Assembly: GCA_023382675.1 (NCBI GenBank)
Contig: JAHDWN010000019.1
Location: 51,245-115,244 of the forward strand
Reading direction: 5' to 3'
Length of the DNA: 64,000 nt
Source: Anaerolineae bacterium
GTDB lineage: Bacteria > Chloroflexota > Anaerolineae > Aggregatilineales > Phototrophicaceae
Positions within the stretch are counted from its first letter, which is position 1. Each line of letters starts with the position of its first letter. The notes below the pieces were generated by a model, which saw only the letters and a program-made list of their open reading frames with translations, searched no databases and was not told the DNA's origin. The translations under genes were made by a program, and so were the position numbers. Of this stretch, positions 34,804 to 43,051 are shown piece by piece.

Positions 34804-35985
34804 ATGCCCCGCAAAATCCTGCATCTCGACCTGGACGCCTTCTTCTGCGCAGTCGAAGAAAATCGCGATCCCTCACTCCGCGGCAAAGCCTTCGCTATCG
34901 GTGGCCGGCCGGATCAGCGCGGGGTCGTCGCGTCGTGTTCCTACGCCGCGCGCAAATATGGCGTGCGCTCGGCGCTGCCCATGGCGCAGGCGGTGCGGCT
35001 GCTGCCTGATCTCATCATCCGCCCGGCTGACCACAGCGCTTATCACGCGGTCTCGCAAGAGGTGATGGCACAGCTTGACGCGCTGACGCCGGATGTCGAG
35101 CAGATTTCAATTGACGAGGCGTTTCTAGACGTGTCGATGCTGCGCGACGATGCGGAAAGCATTGCCCGCCGTTTGCAGGCCGTGATCAACACGGAGTTGA
35201 AGCTGCCCTGTTCGCTCGGCGTGGCGAGCAACAAGCTCGTCGCCAAGATCGCCAACAACATCGGCAAGGCGCGGGCAGGCAAAGACTCACCGCCGAACGC
35301 TATCCTCGTCGTCCCGCCAGGGCAGGAGGCTGCGTTTCTCGCGCCGCTGCCGGTGACTGAACTCTGGGGTGTCGGGCCGAAAACCGCCGCCCAGCTCCAG
35401 CGCATCGGCATCCGCACCATCGGCGATCTTGCCGTGCGCTCGGCGAGCGACATGGAGCGCCGCTTCGGCAAGCACGGCACCGACATGCTGCGCCACGCCC
35501 AGGGCATTGACGAGCGCCCGGTGCAGCGCGAGGACGAAGCCAAGTCGATCAGCAAGGAGACGACTTTCATCCACGACGTGACCGACGCCGAGACGCTCAA
35601 GCGCGTTCTGCGCGGCCTCGCGGACGAGGTCGGGCGGCGGCTGCGGCGCGAAGGGCTGCGCGGTGCGACGGTCAAGATCAAGCTGCGCTGGGCGGATTTC
35701 ACGACGCTGACGCGCCAGGTCAAACTGCCGCAGCCGACGCATCACGACAATGTGATTTTCGAGACGGCCTGGGGACTGCTGCTCAAGACCTGGACGCCGG
35801 GGCGGCCTGTGCGGCTGATCGGCGTCGGCGTCAGCGATTTCGAGACGACGAGCGTCCAGCGCACGCTCTGGGGCGAGGAAAACGAGCAGCAGCAAGATCG
35901 GCTGGAGTCGGCGCTCGACGATCTGCACGAACGCTTCGGGCGCAACATCGTCCGCCGCGCCAGCGACATGCTGGACGAGGAATAA
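34804..35985 (+). CDS. dinB: DNA polymerase IV
   Basis: A 393-residue Y-family polymerase that copies past damaged bases. The palm acids are in HLDLDAFF (Asp9, Asp11, with the steric-gate aromatic just after) and SIDEAFLD (Asp104, Glu105). CSYAARKYGVRSALPM is the usual fingers segment and WGVGPKTAAQL the helix-hairpin-helix thumb. The C-terminal little-finger domain is complete, but no beta-clamp-binding tail of the QLxLF type stands out. Divergent from the HTH_42 gene with a 160-nt gap. No LexA box was identified. Confidence 0.95.
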   Translation: MPRKILHLDLDAFFCAVEENRDPSLRGKAFAIGGRPDQRGVVASCSYAARKYGVRSALPMAQAVRLLPDLIIRPADHSAYHAVSQEVMAQLDALTPDVEQISIDEAFLDVSMLRDDAESIARRLQAVINTELKLPCSLGVASNKLVAKIANNIGKARAGKDSPPNAILVVPPGQEAAFLAPLPVTELWGVGPKTAAQLQRIGIRTIGDLAVRSASDMERRFGKHGTDMLRHAQGIDERPVQREDEAKSISKETTFIHDVTDAETLKRVLRGLADEVGRRLRREGLRGATVKIKLRWADFTTLTRQVKLPQPTHHDNVIFETAWGLLLKTWTPGRPVRLIGVGVSDFETTSVQRTLWGEENEQQQDRLESALDDLHERFGRNIVRRASDMLDEE

Positions 35986-36011
35986 AAACGGGCGCTCACG
36001 TGAGCGCCCGT
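35984..36011 (-). terminator. Intrinsic terminator of rpsA (minus strand)
   Basis: ACGGGCGCTCACGTGAGCGCCCGT is a perfect 24-nt palindrome. On the minus strand it is followed by TTTTAT, so it ends rpsA. The T tract overlaps the dinB stop. On the plus strand it can also form after dinB but lacks a T run. Confidence 0.85.
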
Positions 36012-36020
36012 GCGGGTTGT

Positions 36021-37337
36021 CTACAGGCTATCGGCCTCTTTTTCCGAGGCTTCCGGTGTGTCACCTTCGGCTGCCTCGGTGACCCCGTTGGCATTGGCTT
36101 CCGGAGCGGCCTGTTCAGCTTCTGCTACTGGAGCTTCAGCATCTTGTGCTGGGGCGTCGGTTTCCGCGACGGCCTCGGCTGCTGGCGCTGCACTCTCAGC
36201 CGGTGCTTCGGCGCTCGCAGGCTGCGCCGCGTCCGCGCCCCAGCGCTGCGTGAAGCCGACGCGCCGTTTCTCCGGTTCCAGGTGGCTGATGCGCAGCGAG
36301 AGGCGGTCGCCTTTCTTGACATACGAGTGCGGCTCGCGCAGCGATCCATCGCCCATCTCGCTCAGATGCAGCAGCCCTTCCAGGCCGTCATCCAGCGCCA
36401 CGAAGGCGCCGAAATCGACCACATTTGTGACCGTGCCATCGACCTGCTGGCCTTCGTGATACTTGCTCGCTGCCAGTTCCCACGGGTCGGGCAGCAGGCG
36501 CTTGCGGCTGAGCGCGATGCGGTTCGTCTGCCGGTCGAGATTGAGGACGTAGACCTCGATCTCCTCGCCGACGCGCAGCACGTCACGCGGATGATCGACA
36601 CGATGCCACGCCAGTTCGCTGACGTGGATCAGGCCGTCCGCGCCGCCCAGGTTGACGAACGCGCCAAAGTCGCGCAGGCCCGTGACCGTGCCCTTGACCA
36701 CGTCGCCTTCTTTGAGTTCGGCCAGCAAGCGCGCCTTCTGCTGGGCGCGCCATTCGCGCTGCGCCTCGCGCTCGCTGAAGATCAGACGGCGGCGTGACTG
36801 ATCGACTTCGATCACCTTGACGTGCAGTTCGTCGCCGTTCAAGTCGTCCCACGAGTCACGCCCACCGGTCGAGGTCGTCGTTACCAGATGCGAACTGGGG
36901 ATGAAGCCTTCCAGCCGGTTCCACTGCACCAGAATACCGCCCCGGTTGTTGCCTTTGACGATCACCGGCACGACTTCTTCGCTCTGGATCAATTCACGCG
37001 CTTTTTCCCAGTCGTACTGCTGCATCCCCATGTTGATGGAGACGATCAGGTTCTCGTCCTGGTCGCGCGGGTTCATCACGTATACCGGTACTTCACCGCC
37101 AACCTGCAAGCTGCGACGGAAGTTCGGATCAAGCCGTTCCAAATCGGTTATCGGCACAATGCCATCGCGCTTGACACCCAGATCGACGATGATTTCACGC
37201 GGCGCAATCTGTAAGATCACGGCATTGCGAATTTCGCCGCGCTGCGGCGGCTGATAATTGAAAGAGGATTCAAGCAACTCGCGGAACTCGGTGCCGTAAT
37301 CCTGCTCCTGAGCTTGTTCCTTCTTCGACCTGACCAT
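36021..37337 (-). CDS. rpsA: 30S ribosomal protein S1
   Basis: A 438-residue S1 protein with four S1 (OB-fold) domains, starting near residues 33, 118, 206 and 292. The third and fourth are the most regular (GDVVKGTVTGLRDFGAFVNLGG; GQQVDGTVTNVVDFGAFVALDD). S1 helps the ribosome bind mRNA. Four domains, instead of the six of Escherichia coli, is usual in several Gram-positive-like phyla. The C-terminal 75 residues are an Ala/Glu-rich acidic tail without predicted fold. A single gene with its own terminator. Confidence 0.92.
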   Translation of the reverse strand: MVRSKKEQAQEQDYGTEFRELLESSFNYQPPQRGEIRNAVILQIAPREIIVDLGVKRDGIVPITDLERLDPNFRRSLQVGGEVPVYVMNPRDQDENLIVSINMGMQQYDWEKARELIQSEEVVPVIVKGNNRGGILVQWNRLEGFIPSSHLVTTTSTGGRDSWDDLNGDELHVKVIEVDQSRRRLIFSEREAQREWRAQQKARLLAELKEGDVVKGTVTGLRDFGAFVNLGGADGLIHVSELAWHRVDHPRDVLRVGEEIEVYVLNLDRQTNRIALSRKRLLPDPWELAASKYHEGQQVDGTVTNVVDFGAFVALDDGLEGLLHLSEMGDGSLREPHSYVKKGDRLSLRISHLEPEKRRVGFTQRWGADAAQPASAEAPAESAAPAAEAVAETDAPAQDAEAPVAEAEQAAPEANANGVTEAAEGDTPEASEKEADSL

Positions 37338-37722
37338 TTCTACTCACCACCTTACGAAAAGCTGCGCCACTCAACCACCAGTAAACCATACCCTCGAATG
37401 CGCCTGGTATATTTCTGAGCAATTTGCGCAATAGAGAGACGAAATCCCCAATCCAAAACAACTGCGGAGAGGGGATCGTTGTTACATTCACTATTTACGA
37501 GCATTGTATCAGACAATTTGTTAGATGGGAATAAACATTATTCCCCCTCTCATGTGTTCCTGCCCTACGTTTTGCCCGCGTTTTCAAGGCTGAATTGCTC
37601 GTGCGGCGCGATGGGCTGTTGGGTGGCGGTCGTGCCAGGGCAGACAAAAGCCGTCACCCGGCAGGCGTGACGGCTTTCGCAAGATCAGGAGGGAGAGAAG
37701 CGTGTCTCTATGCGGGTTTGAC
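37338..37722. other. 385-nt intergenic region upstream of rpsA
   Basis: No gene is seen. It should carry the rpsA promoter and a leader of perhaps 150 nt: on the minus strand TGATACAAT (extended -10 type, 37503-37511) is a candidate. The terminator of the next minus-strand gene is at 37646-37677. The short ORFs listed here lack coding character. Confidence 0.5.
37646..37677 (-). terminator. Intrinsic terminator of the PPC-domain protein gene
   Basis: AAAGCCGTCAC and GTGACGGCTTT pair over 11 bp with a 9-nt loop. On the minus strand the stem ends in TTTT. It lies 45 nt after the stop at 37723. Confidence 0.75.
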
Positions 37723-39192
37723 CTATTGATCGAGTGCTTCGATCAGCAGGCCATACTGACCGGGGAAGGCGGTGCTGCCATAGGCGGCGGCAGTGTTGGA
37801 GACGCGCACGACATATGCGCCCGTGGCAGGCAGCACAGTTTCATAGGTGAGCGTGCCCGGCGTGGTGCTGTTGAGATTCAGGCTGTAGTTGTTCGACGAG
37901 CCGGGGATGCTTGAGTTTGCTGCTTGCTCGTCACCGGTAGCCGGGCCTTGAATGTAGAGGCCGGGCGCGTACTGGTTATCCAGCGAGCGGATGGTAATGC
38001 GCACGCGCTGGCCGCTAACACCATCCAGACGGTAGACACGTTCAAACGTTTCGTTCTGAATCGGCAGTTGGCCAGTCACTTCTTCACCAGGGACGAGCAC
38101 GGTCGTCTGCGATTCGCCGATAGCGTAGGTGTACGTGCTGCTCGTGCCCGCGAGCGGTTCGCCCACGTCTGCGCGGCGCGCGACTGCAACGTAGGTGCCA
38201 GACGCGGTCAGTTGGAAGGGGTCGTAGCTGAAGGAGTCGTTGTCCGCGAAGGCGGTCGAATTGAACAGAATCTGGATGCCATTCGGATCATAGACCAGCA
38301 ATTCGTAGGGGGCCGTTCCGGCTTCCGAACTGCCGCTCAGGCTGAGAAGCTGAGTAGCGCTCACGTCGAAGCTGCGAACAGCGAACGGATTGGCGTCGTC
38401 GAGCGTGCCGCTGACGGTCTCGCCGAGCGTGAGCGCTGTCATCGGCAGCAGGGACGCGCTCAGGCTGCCGCTGACCGGCGCAGCTTCAGCGTCGAAGGCC
38501 GCCGGTTCCTGCCGGAGCGTCACCAGATAGTCGCCCGGCGCGCTGAAATAGACCGGCGCGGGTGGTGCAATGACCGTCTCCGTATCCTGGCTGCGGCTGT
38601 CGTAGAGCAGGATATCCTGATTAAGATTGAGCACGTTGAGCACCGCCCCACCAGGGCCGCTCAAAGCCTGTGTCTGCACCCATACCACCTGCGGCTCGGT
38701 CGCGGTGTAGGCATAGACACGCACCTGTTGAGAATCGGCCAGCTCGAATGCCAGTAGTTCACCGTCGGCCAAGGGTTGGACATCGACCTTGTCTACCGAG
38801 ACGACAAAACTGCCGCTGCTGGCGTAGTCACCCCCAGGGCAGCAGTGCGTCGCGACCAGCGTGTACTCGCCGTCGGCAGGCAAGCTGAAGGGGCCGATCA
38901 GTGAATTGAGACTGCCGCCGTCATCGTCGTCAAAAGTGATTTGTTCGCCGGAGGGATCGAGCAACATCAAATAGCTGTCCAGCCCGTCGCCGGTCGCCAT
39001 CATGCGCGCCACGATCAGATCGCCCGCCGCGCCGCTGAAGGTGTAATTCACTTCGGGCTGCGCGTCGGTGATCTCGCCGTCAAGGCTGCTGCCATACGCC
39101 AGGGCAGTGTCTGCCTGAGCGAGCGCCGCAATCGGTGTGATCAGCAGCAAACACAGGGCTGCCAACAGCATCGTCAGTTTGTATGAACGCAT
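37723..39192 (-). CDS. Secreted protein with pre-peptidase C-type (PPC) domains
   Basis: A 489-residue exported protein. The ATG at 39192 starts the signal peptide (MRSYKLTMLLAALCLLL ... AALAQ); 18 upstream residues in the ORF track are not used. The mature protein has four similar beta-sandwich units, each with a G-x-L/V-x-G-E/T/L-x-D opening and a D-SYLMLLDPSG-like core: near 35, 150, 275 and 385. PPC domains bind substrates or the cell surface in secreted proteins. No enzymatic domain is present, so a surface-exposed or binding role is likely. A single gene with its own terminator. Confidence 0.75.
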   Translation of the reverse strand: MRSYKLTMLLAALCLLLITPIAALAQADTALAYGSSLDGEITDAQPEVNYTFSGAAGDLIVARMMATGDGLDSYLMLLDPSGEQITFDDDDGGSLNSLIGPFSLPADGEYTLVATHCCPGGDYASSGSFVVSVDKVDVQPLADGELLAFELADSQQVRVYAYTATEPQVVWVQTQALSGPGGAVLNVLNLNQDILLYDSRSQDTETVIAPPAPVYFSAPGDYLVTLRQEPAAFDAEAAPVSGSLSASLLPMTALTLGETVSGTLDDANPFAVRSFDVSATQLLSLSGSSEAGTAPYELLVYDPNGIQILFNSTAFADNDSFSYDPFQLTASGTYVAVARRADVGEPLAGTSSTYTYAIGESQTTVLVPGEEVTGQLPIQNETFERVYRLDGVSGQRVRITIRSLDNQYAPGLYIQGPATGDEQAANSSIPGSSNNYSLNLNSTTPGTLTYETVLPATGAYVVRVSNTAAAYGSTAFPGQYGLLIEALDQ

Positions 39193-39426
39193 TGTGTGAT
39201 GCTCCGTATAGGGTAATCGGCTGGCACGCAGCACCACGCTGCGCAAACCATAAGCCGTAGACGATCATAATAAATATTCTGGCTTTTTGCGAGATGATGC
39301 ACGGGCCAACTCGAAAAATGATGAAGTGCTCCGGTTGGGCGGTCGGTTCGATGATCGGCATGGCAGGAGCCGCACGACCTGCGGCTCCCATACCAGCTAT
39401 TCAGTTGTCAGGATCGTATGTTGTCA

Positions 39427-39987
39427 TCAGTAGCCAGGCCACTGATCCGAGAAGTTGTATGCGTATTCTACGTTGGCCGACGACTGCGGCACACGGAAGT
39501 CGATCCACATCGCGCCGTCCATCAGAATGTAACCATCCAGATAGGCCTCACGCGCGAAGTACCAGGTGCCAGGGATTTCGAAATAGTGCGGGGTTCTGGC
39601 GAATTGTGAGATGCGGAAATCGAGCCGGTGCCAGCGACGCTGAGTTTGCTCGAAGACGTAGACCCTCCCCTGAAGGCCGCCCCATCCCAGGTCTTCACTC
39701 ACTTCCAGACCGTCGGGGTCTCCCAACAGGAGGACGGTCTGGTTGATGTACCAGGGATCGGCACCCGGGCCGTGGAACGTTACGTGTACCCACGTCTGAC
39801 GCCAGTCGCCTTCGACCATCTTGGTGGCATCGACAGTGATTTCTTGGTGAGCGATGGTGTAGCCGCGGGCGTTGAAGAAGTGGATACCTTCGCTGTAAGC
39901 GTAGGCCTCAGCTTGCACAAACGATGGCGCTGCCAGCAGCAATAAACAGGCGAGCACCCCAAACACAGTCAAAAAACGCTTAGACAT
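39427..39987 (-). CDS. Secreted protein, unknown
   Basis: A 186-residue exported protein. The ATG at 39987 follows AAGGAG and begins a signal peptide (MSKRFLTVFGVLACLLLL, cleavage near SFVQA). The 29 upstream residues of the ORF track are rejected. The mature part is aromatic-rich, with many Tyr/Trp (DWRQTWVHVTFHGPGADPWY, RRWHRLDFRISQF), and looks like a single beta-sandwich. No cysteines are visible in the mature part. No family recognised. A hairpin (GGAGCCGC/GCGGCTCC, 39366-39388) lies after its stop. Confidence 0.65.
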   Translation of the reverse strand: MSKRFLTVFGVLACLLLLAAPSFVQAEAYAYSEGIHFFNARGYTIAHQEITVDATKMVEGDWRQTWVHVTFHGPGADPWYINQTVLLLGDPDGLEVSEDLGWGGLQGRVYVFEQTQRRWHRLDFRISQFARTPHYFEIPGTWYFAREAYLDGYILMDGAMWIDFRVPQSSANVEYAYNFSDQWPGY

Positions 39988-40399
39988 CACAGAATACTCC
40001 TTACGGCAGCAGCGGCGCTCCAAAGCGCCCTGAATACCGGGAGCGGCGGCGCAGCTTCGGCGCTTTCGCCCCATTAGCTGCTGCCAGAGATGATCATAGC
40101 ATAACTTGTTATCATTGACGTTATAGATGTAATTAATTCATATATTTTTTCTCAAGTGAATTTGATAAGAGACAATGCTAATCTATCGGTTATTTCACGG
40201 GCGCATCACGGCCGCTCGCTGCCTGTGTGCCGGGCCAACGGCAGGTGGGGAATCCTGGCGAACGCGCCCGATCGGCGCTGCCCGTGCCGACAAAGAGAAA
40301 GGAACGTGGTCTCCACCCCGCCCAAACAAATAGGGGTAGAATGGGAGCGGAACTTGTGAGATTGTTCATAAATAGCTCGTATTAAAGGGAGCATTCATC
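39988..40399. other. 412-nt divergent intergenic region, AT-rich
   Basis: It separates the secreted-protein gene and the haem-binding gene. The centre (about 40090-40190) is strikingly AT-rich, with TATATTTTTT, in a GC-rich genome, and probably holds divergent promoters. AAAGGGAG before 40400 is the ribosome site. No gene or repeat was found. Confidence 0.5.
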
Positions 40400-40837
40400 A
40401 TGTCGCGCCGGCTCGGGATCGTCATCGTTGTCGTGATCGTCATTGCTCTGCTGCTGGTTGTTATCGGCAATGTCGCCACCGCTCACACAAATCCCCCTGT
40501 GACCACCACGATTCAGTGGGATTCGCCGGAAACCGAGGCGCTCTTGCGGGCGGCCTGTTTCGACTGCCACAGCAACGAAACCGTGTGGCCGTGGTACTCC
40601 TACGTCGCTCCCATGTCGTTCCTCGTCGCCCACGATGTAGAAGAAGGTCGCTCGAAATTGAACTTCTCGACCGGGCACGGTGAATTGGAAGGCGGCGAAA
40701 TGGCGGAACAGATCGAGGGGGGCGCGATGCCGCTGCGCATCTACCTGCCGCTGCATCCGGAAGCCAATTTGAGCGACACACAGAAAGCGCAGCTCATGCA
40801 AGGGCTGCAGGCGACATTTGGCGGCGAGCGGGACTGA
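40400..40837 (+). CDS. Haem-binding domain protein (haem_bd type cytochrome)
   Basis: A 145-residue membrane-anchored protein. An N-terminal membrane segment (6-27) is followed by the haem-binding domain: CFDCHSNET (53-61) is the CXXCH attachment site, followed by WPWYSYVAPMSFLVAHDVEEGR, the conserved core of the haem_bd family. A distal ligand may be one of the conserved Met/His residues (APMS, VAHD). It should be a small extracytoplasmic c-type cytochrome. A single gene; convergent with rplY and sharing a bidirectional terminator. Confidence 0.85.
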   Translation: MSRRLGIVIVVVIVIALLLVVIGNVATAHTNPPVTTTIQWDSPETEALLRAACFDCHSNETVWPWYSYVAPMSFLVAHDVEEGRSKLNFSTGHGELEGGEMAEQIEGGAMPLRIYLPLHPEANLSDTQKAQLMQGLQATFGGERD

Positions 40838-40856
40838 TTTCGCTCTCAGGAACACA

Positions 40857-40883
40857 AAAAGGCGAGCACTGTGCTCGCCTTTT
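40857..40883. terminator. Bidirectional intrinsic terminator
   Basis: AAAAGGCGAGCAC and GTGCTCGCCTTTT form a long stem with T tracts on both strands, between the convergent haem-binding and L25 genes. Confidence 0.9.
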
Positions 40884-40909
40884 GCTTGTCTGTCGAAGCG
40901 TCGTGGACT

Positions 40910-41578
40910 CTAGTCCTCGACTTCATCTTCCTTCTTGCCGCGACCGATGACTTCCGGCTCACCGCCTTCAGCCGCCGCCTCGGCCTCAGCTTCGGCTGCT
41001 TCTTCCTCTTCGGAGATCGCTGCCGAGGTCGGGACGATGCGCACGATCATATCGTCTTCGTCGTTGAGGATCTTGACCTTTTCGCCGGCAGGGAGATCGC
41101 GCACGTGAATGGCATCGCCTACTTCTAACAGCGGGCTGAGATCAACCCGCACCGAGTCGATCAGGTCTGCGGGCAGCGCCTCAATCGTCAATTTGGACAG
41201 GTTCTGCAGCAGAATGCCGAGCTTGGCGCGTACGGCGGGCGACTCGTTGAAGAAATGCACGGGCACTTCCGCCGTGATCGCCGTCGACGCATCCACCGCC
41301 AGGAAATCGACGTGGAGAATATCGCCGCGAATGACATCGCGCTGGACATCGCGCGCCAGCACCGAGTAGGGCTCACCGGCGACGCTGACATCGATCAGGT
41401 GCGTGCCGCCCGCCTTCATCAGGATGGCTTGCAGCGCGCGCGCGGGTATCTGGATCGAAACCGGGTTGATTTTCTTGCCATAAATAATGGCCGGCACCAG
41501 CCCACTGCGGCGGAGTTGGCTGACTTTTTTGCCGGTGGTAGCACGGGCTTCCGCCTCGAGCGTATACGTTTGGGACAC
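40910..41578 (-). CDS. rplY: 50S ribosomal protein L25 (Ctc form)
   Basis: A 222-residue long-form L25. The N-terminal domain binds 5S rRNA (EAEARATTGKKVSQLRRSGLVPAIIYGKK), and the C-terminal TL5/Ctc domain follows (AITAEVPVHFFNESPAV; GDAIHVRDLPAGEKVKIL). The last 35 residues are an acidic Glu/Ala tail ending in KKEDEVED. The gene lies alone; peptidyl-tRNA hydrolase or ribose-phosphate pyrophosphokinase, common neighbours, are absent. It shares a terminator with the haem-binding gene. Confidence 0.92.
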   Translation of the reverse strand: MSQTYTLEAEARATTGKKVSQLRRSGLVPAIIYGKKINPVSIQIPARALQAILMKAGGTHLIDVSVAGEPYSVLARDVQRDVIRGDILHVDFLAVDASTAITAEVPVHFFNESPAVRAKLGILLQNLSKLTIEALPADLIDSVRVDLSPLLEVGDAIHVRDLPAGEKVKILNDEDDMIVRIVPTSAAISEEEEAAEAEAEAAAEGGEPEVIGRGKKEDEVED

Positions 41579-41956
41579 GTCCGGACTCCTTTTTCACTTT
41601 TGGCGCCTGGCAATTGGATGTCTTGTGCTACGCTGCTGGCATGAATGGCGCGTGTCAATCGCCGTCACAACAGCAAAAAGCCAATTACCAAAAGCTAATT
41701 GCCTGAGAATGGATGTTAGATCGTGCATTTTAGCGGGCGAGGTCAGGCTGGTCAATGGAGAACAGAGGCGGAAACGGCGAGGTTTGCGCTGCCGCGGGCA
41801 AATCTGCCAGCCGTTGGGCAAAGGTCAAGCAAGGCCGGTCGGATTGTGCTACGCTATGCTCGAAGGGCGGCGGCACGACCGCCTTCGTTGGTGTGAAAAA
41901 AGGTTCATCGAAACAATCCTGTGGCCAATAAAAGTGCGCAACGTGGAGATATCCCT
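41579..41956. other. 378-nt divergent intergenic region
   Basis: It lies between rplY and the ZnuA-like gene. It includes a weakly heptameric AGCCAAT/TACCAAA/AGCTAAT stretch near 41679 and an imperfect hairpin GAAGGGCGG...CCGCCTTC near 41861. No Zur/Fur-type operator or gene was recognised. Confidence 0.4.
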
Positions 41957-42952
41957 ATGAAGCATTATCTCGTGCTTGTTCTGGCGCTGGCGGCTTTGCT
42001 GATGAGCGGCATCGGCATGGCGGCGGCGCAGGACACACGGCTCAACATCGTCACGACGACGACACAGGTGACAGACCTGACACAGATACTGACCGAGGGC
42101 GTAAGCGGCGTTGCCGTCACCGGTTTGATGGGCGCGGGCGTCGATCCGCATGTCTACCAGCCGACCGCCAGCGATGTGTCGGCGCTGAACGCTGCCAACG
42201 CCGTCTTTTACAGTGGCCTGTTCCTGGAGGGGGAACTCAGCGACACGCTGGACGCGCTTGAGGCGCGCGGCGTATTCACCTACGCCGTCTCATCGCCGGT
42301 CGATGAGGCGGGTTTCACCTTTGGTGGTGCCACCCTGTCGGCGGAGCTGACGGACGTGGATGATCCGCACTTCTGGTTCGATCCGCGCAACTGGCAGCTC
42401 GCCGCCGAAGGGCTGGCAGAGACCCTGGCGCAGCTCGACCCGGCCAACGCCGCCACCTACGCCGCCAATGCGCAGGCCTACAGCGCGCAGCTCGATCTGC
42501 TTTATAGCTGGGGGCAGGAAGCGCTGGCGGTCGTGCCGGAGGCGCAGCGTTACCTGATCACCTCGCACGACGCCTTCCAGTATTTCGGCGACGCCTTCGG
42601 CTGGCAGGTGCGCGGGTTGCAGGGCACCGGCACGCTGACTGAGGCGAGCGCTGCGGACATCCAATCGCTGGCGGGCTTCGTCGCTGCGCAGGGCATCCCG
42701 GTCGTGTTCGTCGAGAGCAGCGCGTCGTCAAGCGCCGTCCAGGCGATGCAACAGGTGGCAGGCGGGGCGGCTGGCATCGGCGTGCGCCCGCTCTACGCGG
42801 ACGCCATGGGCGAGCCGAACAGCTTCGGCGGCAGCTACATGGGCATGTTGGCGACGGACATCATCACCATTCTGCAATCGTTCGGCTATGACGTGCTGCC
42901 CTTCCCGGCGGATCTCGATCTGCAGGGTGCGCAGGCGCTGCTGGGCAGCTAA
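41957..42952 (+). CDS. Metal ABC transporter substrate-binding protein (ZnuA-like)
   Basis: A 331-residue periplasmic binding protein of the cluster A-I metal family. The signal peptide is 1-25 (ending MAAAQ). The metal ligands are His65 (VDPHVY), His138 (DDPHFW), His204 (TSHDAF) and an acidic residue in YADAMGE (Asp282), the usual three-His plus acid site for Zn or Mn. There is no His-rich loop. The ATG at 41957 follows GGAG; the longer ORF-track start lacks a site. No permease or ATPase gene is next to it, so it is an orphan. Confidence 0.85.
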   Translation: MKHYLVLVLALAALLMSGIGMAAAQDTRLNIVTTTTQVTDLTQILTEGVSGVAVTGLMGAGVDPHVYQPTASDVSALNAANAVFYSGLFLEGELSDTLDALEARGVFTYAVSSPVDEAGFTFGGATLSAELTDVDDPHFWFDPRNWQLAAEGLAETLAQLDPANAATYAANAQAYSAQLDLLYSWGQEALAVVPEAQRYLITSHDAFQYFGDAFGWQVRGLQGTGTLTEASAADIQSLAGFVAAQGIPVVFVESSASSSAVQAMQQVAGGAAGIGVRPLYADAMGEPNSFGGSYMGMLATDIITILQSFGYDVLPFPADLDLQGAQALLGS

Positions 42953-43051
42953 ACAGCCGCTTGCAGCCGCTACACCTGCGGCTAGACTGGCATATAATCT
43001 AAGCAGGGGCACGGCGGATCATGCCCCGTTTGCTCAGTCTGGATCGTACCC

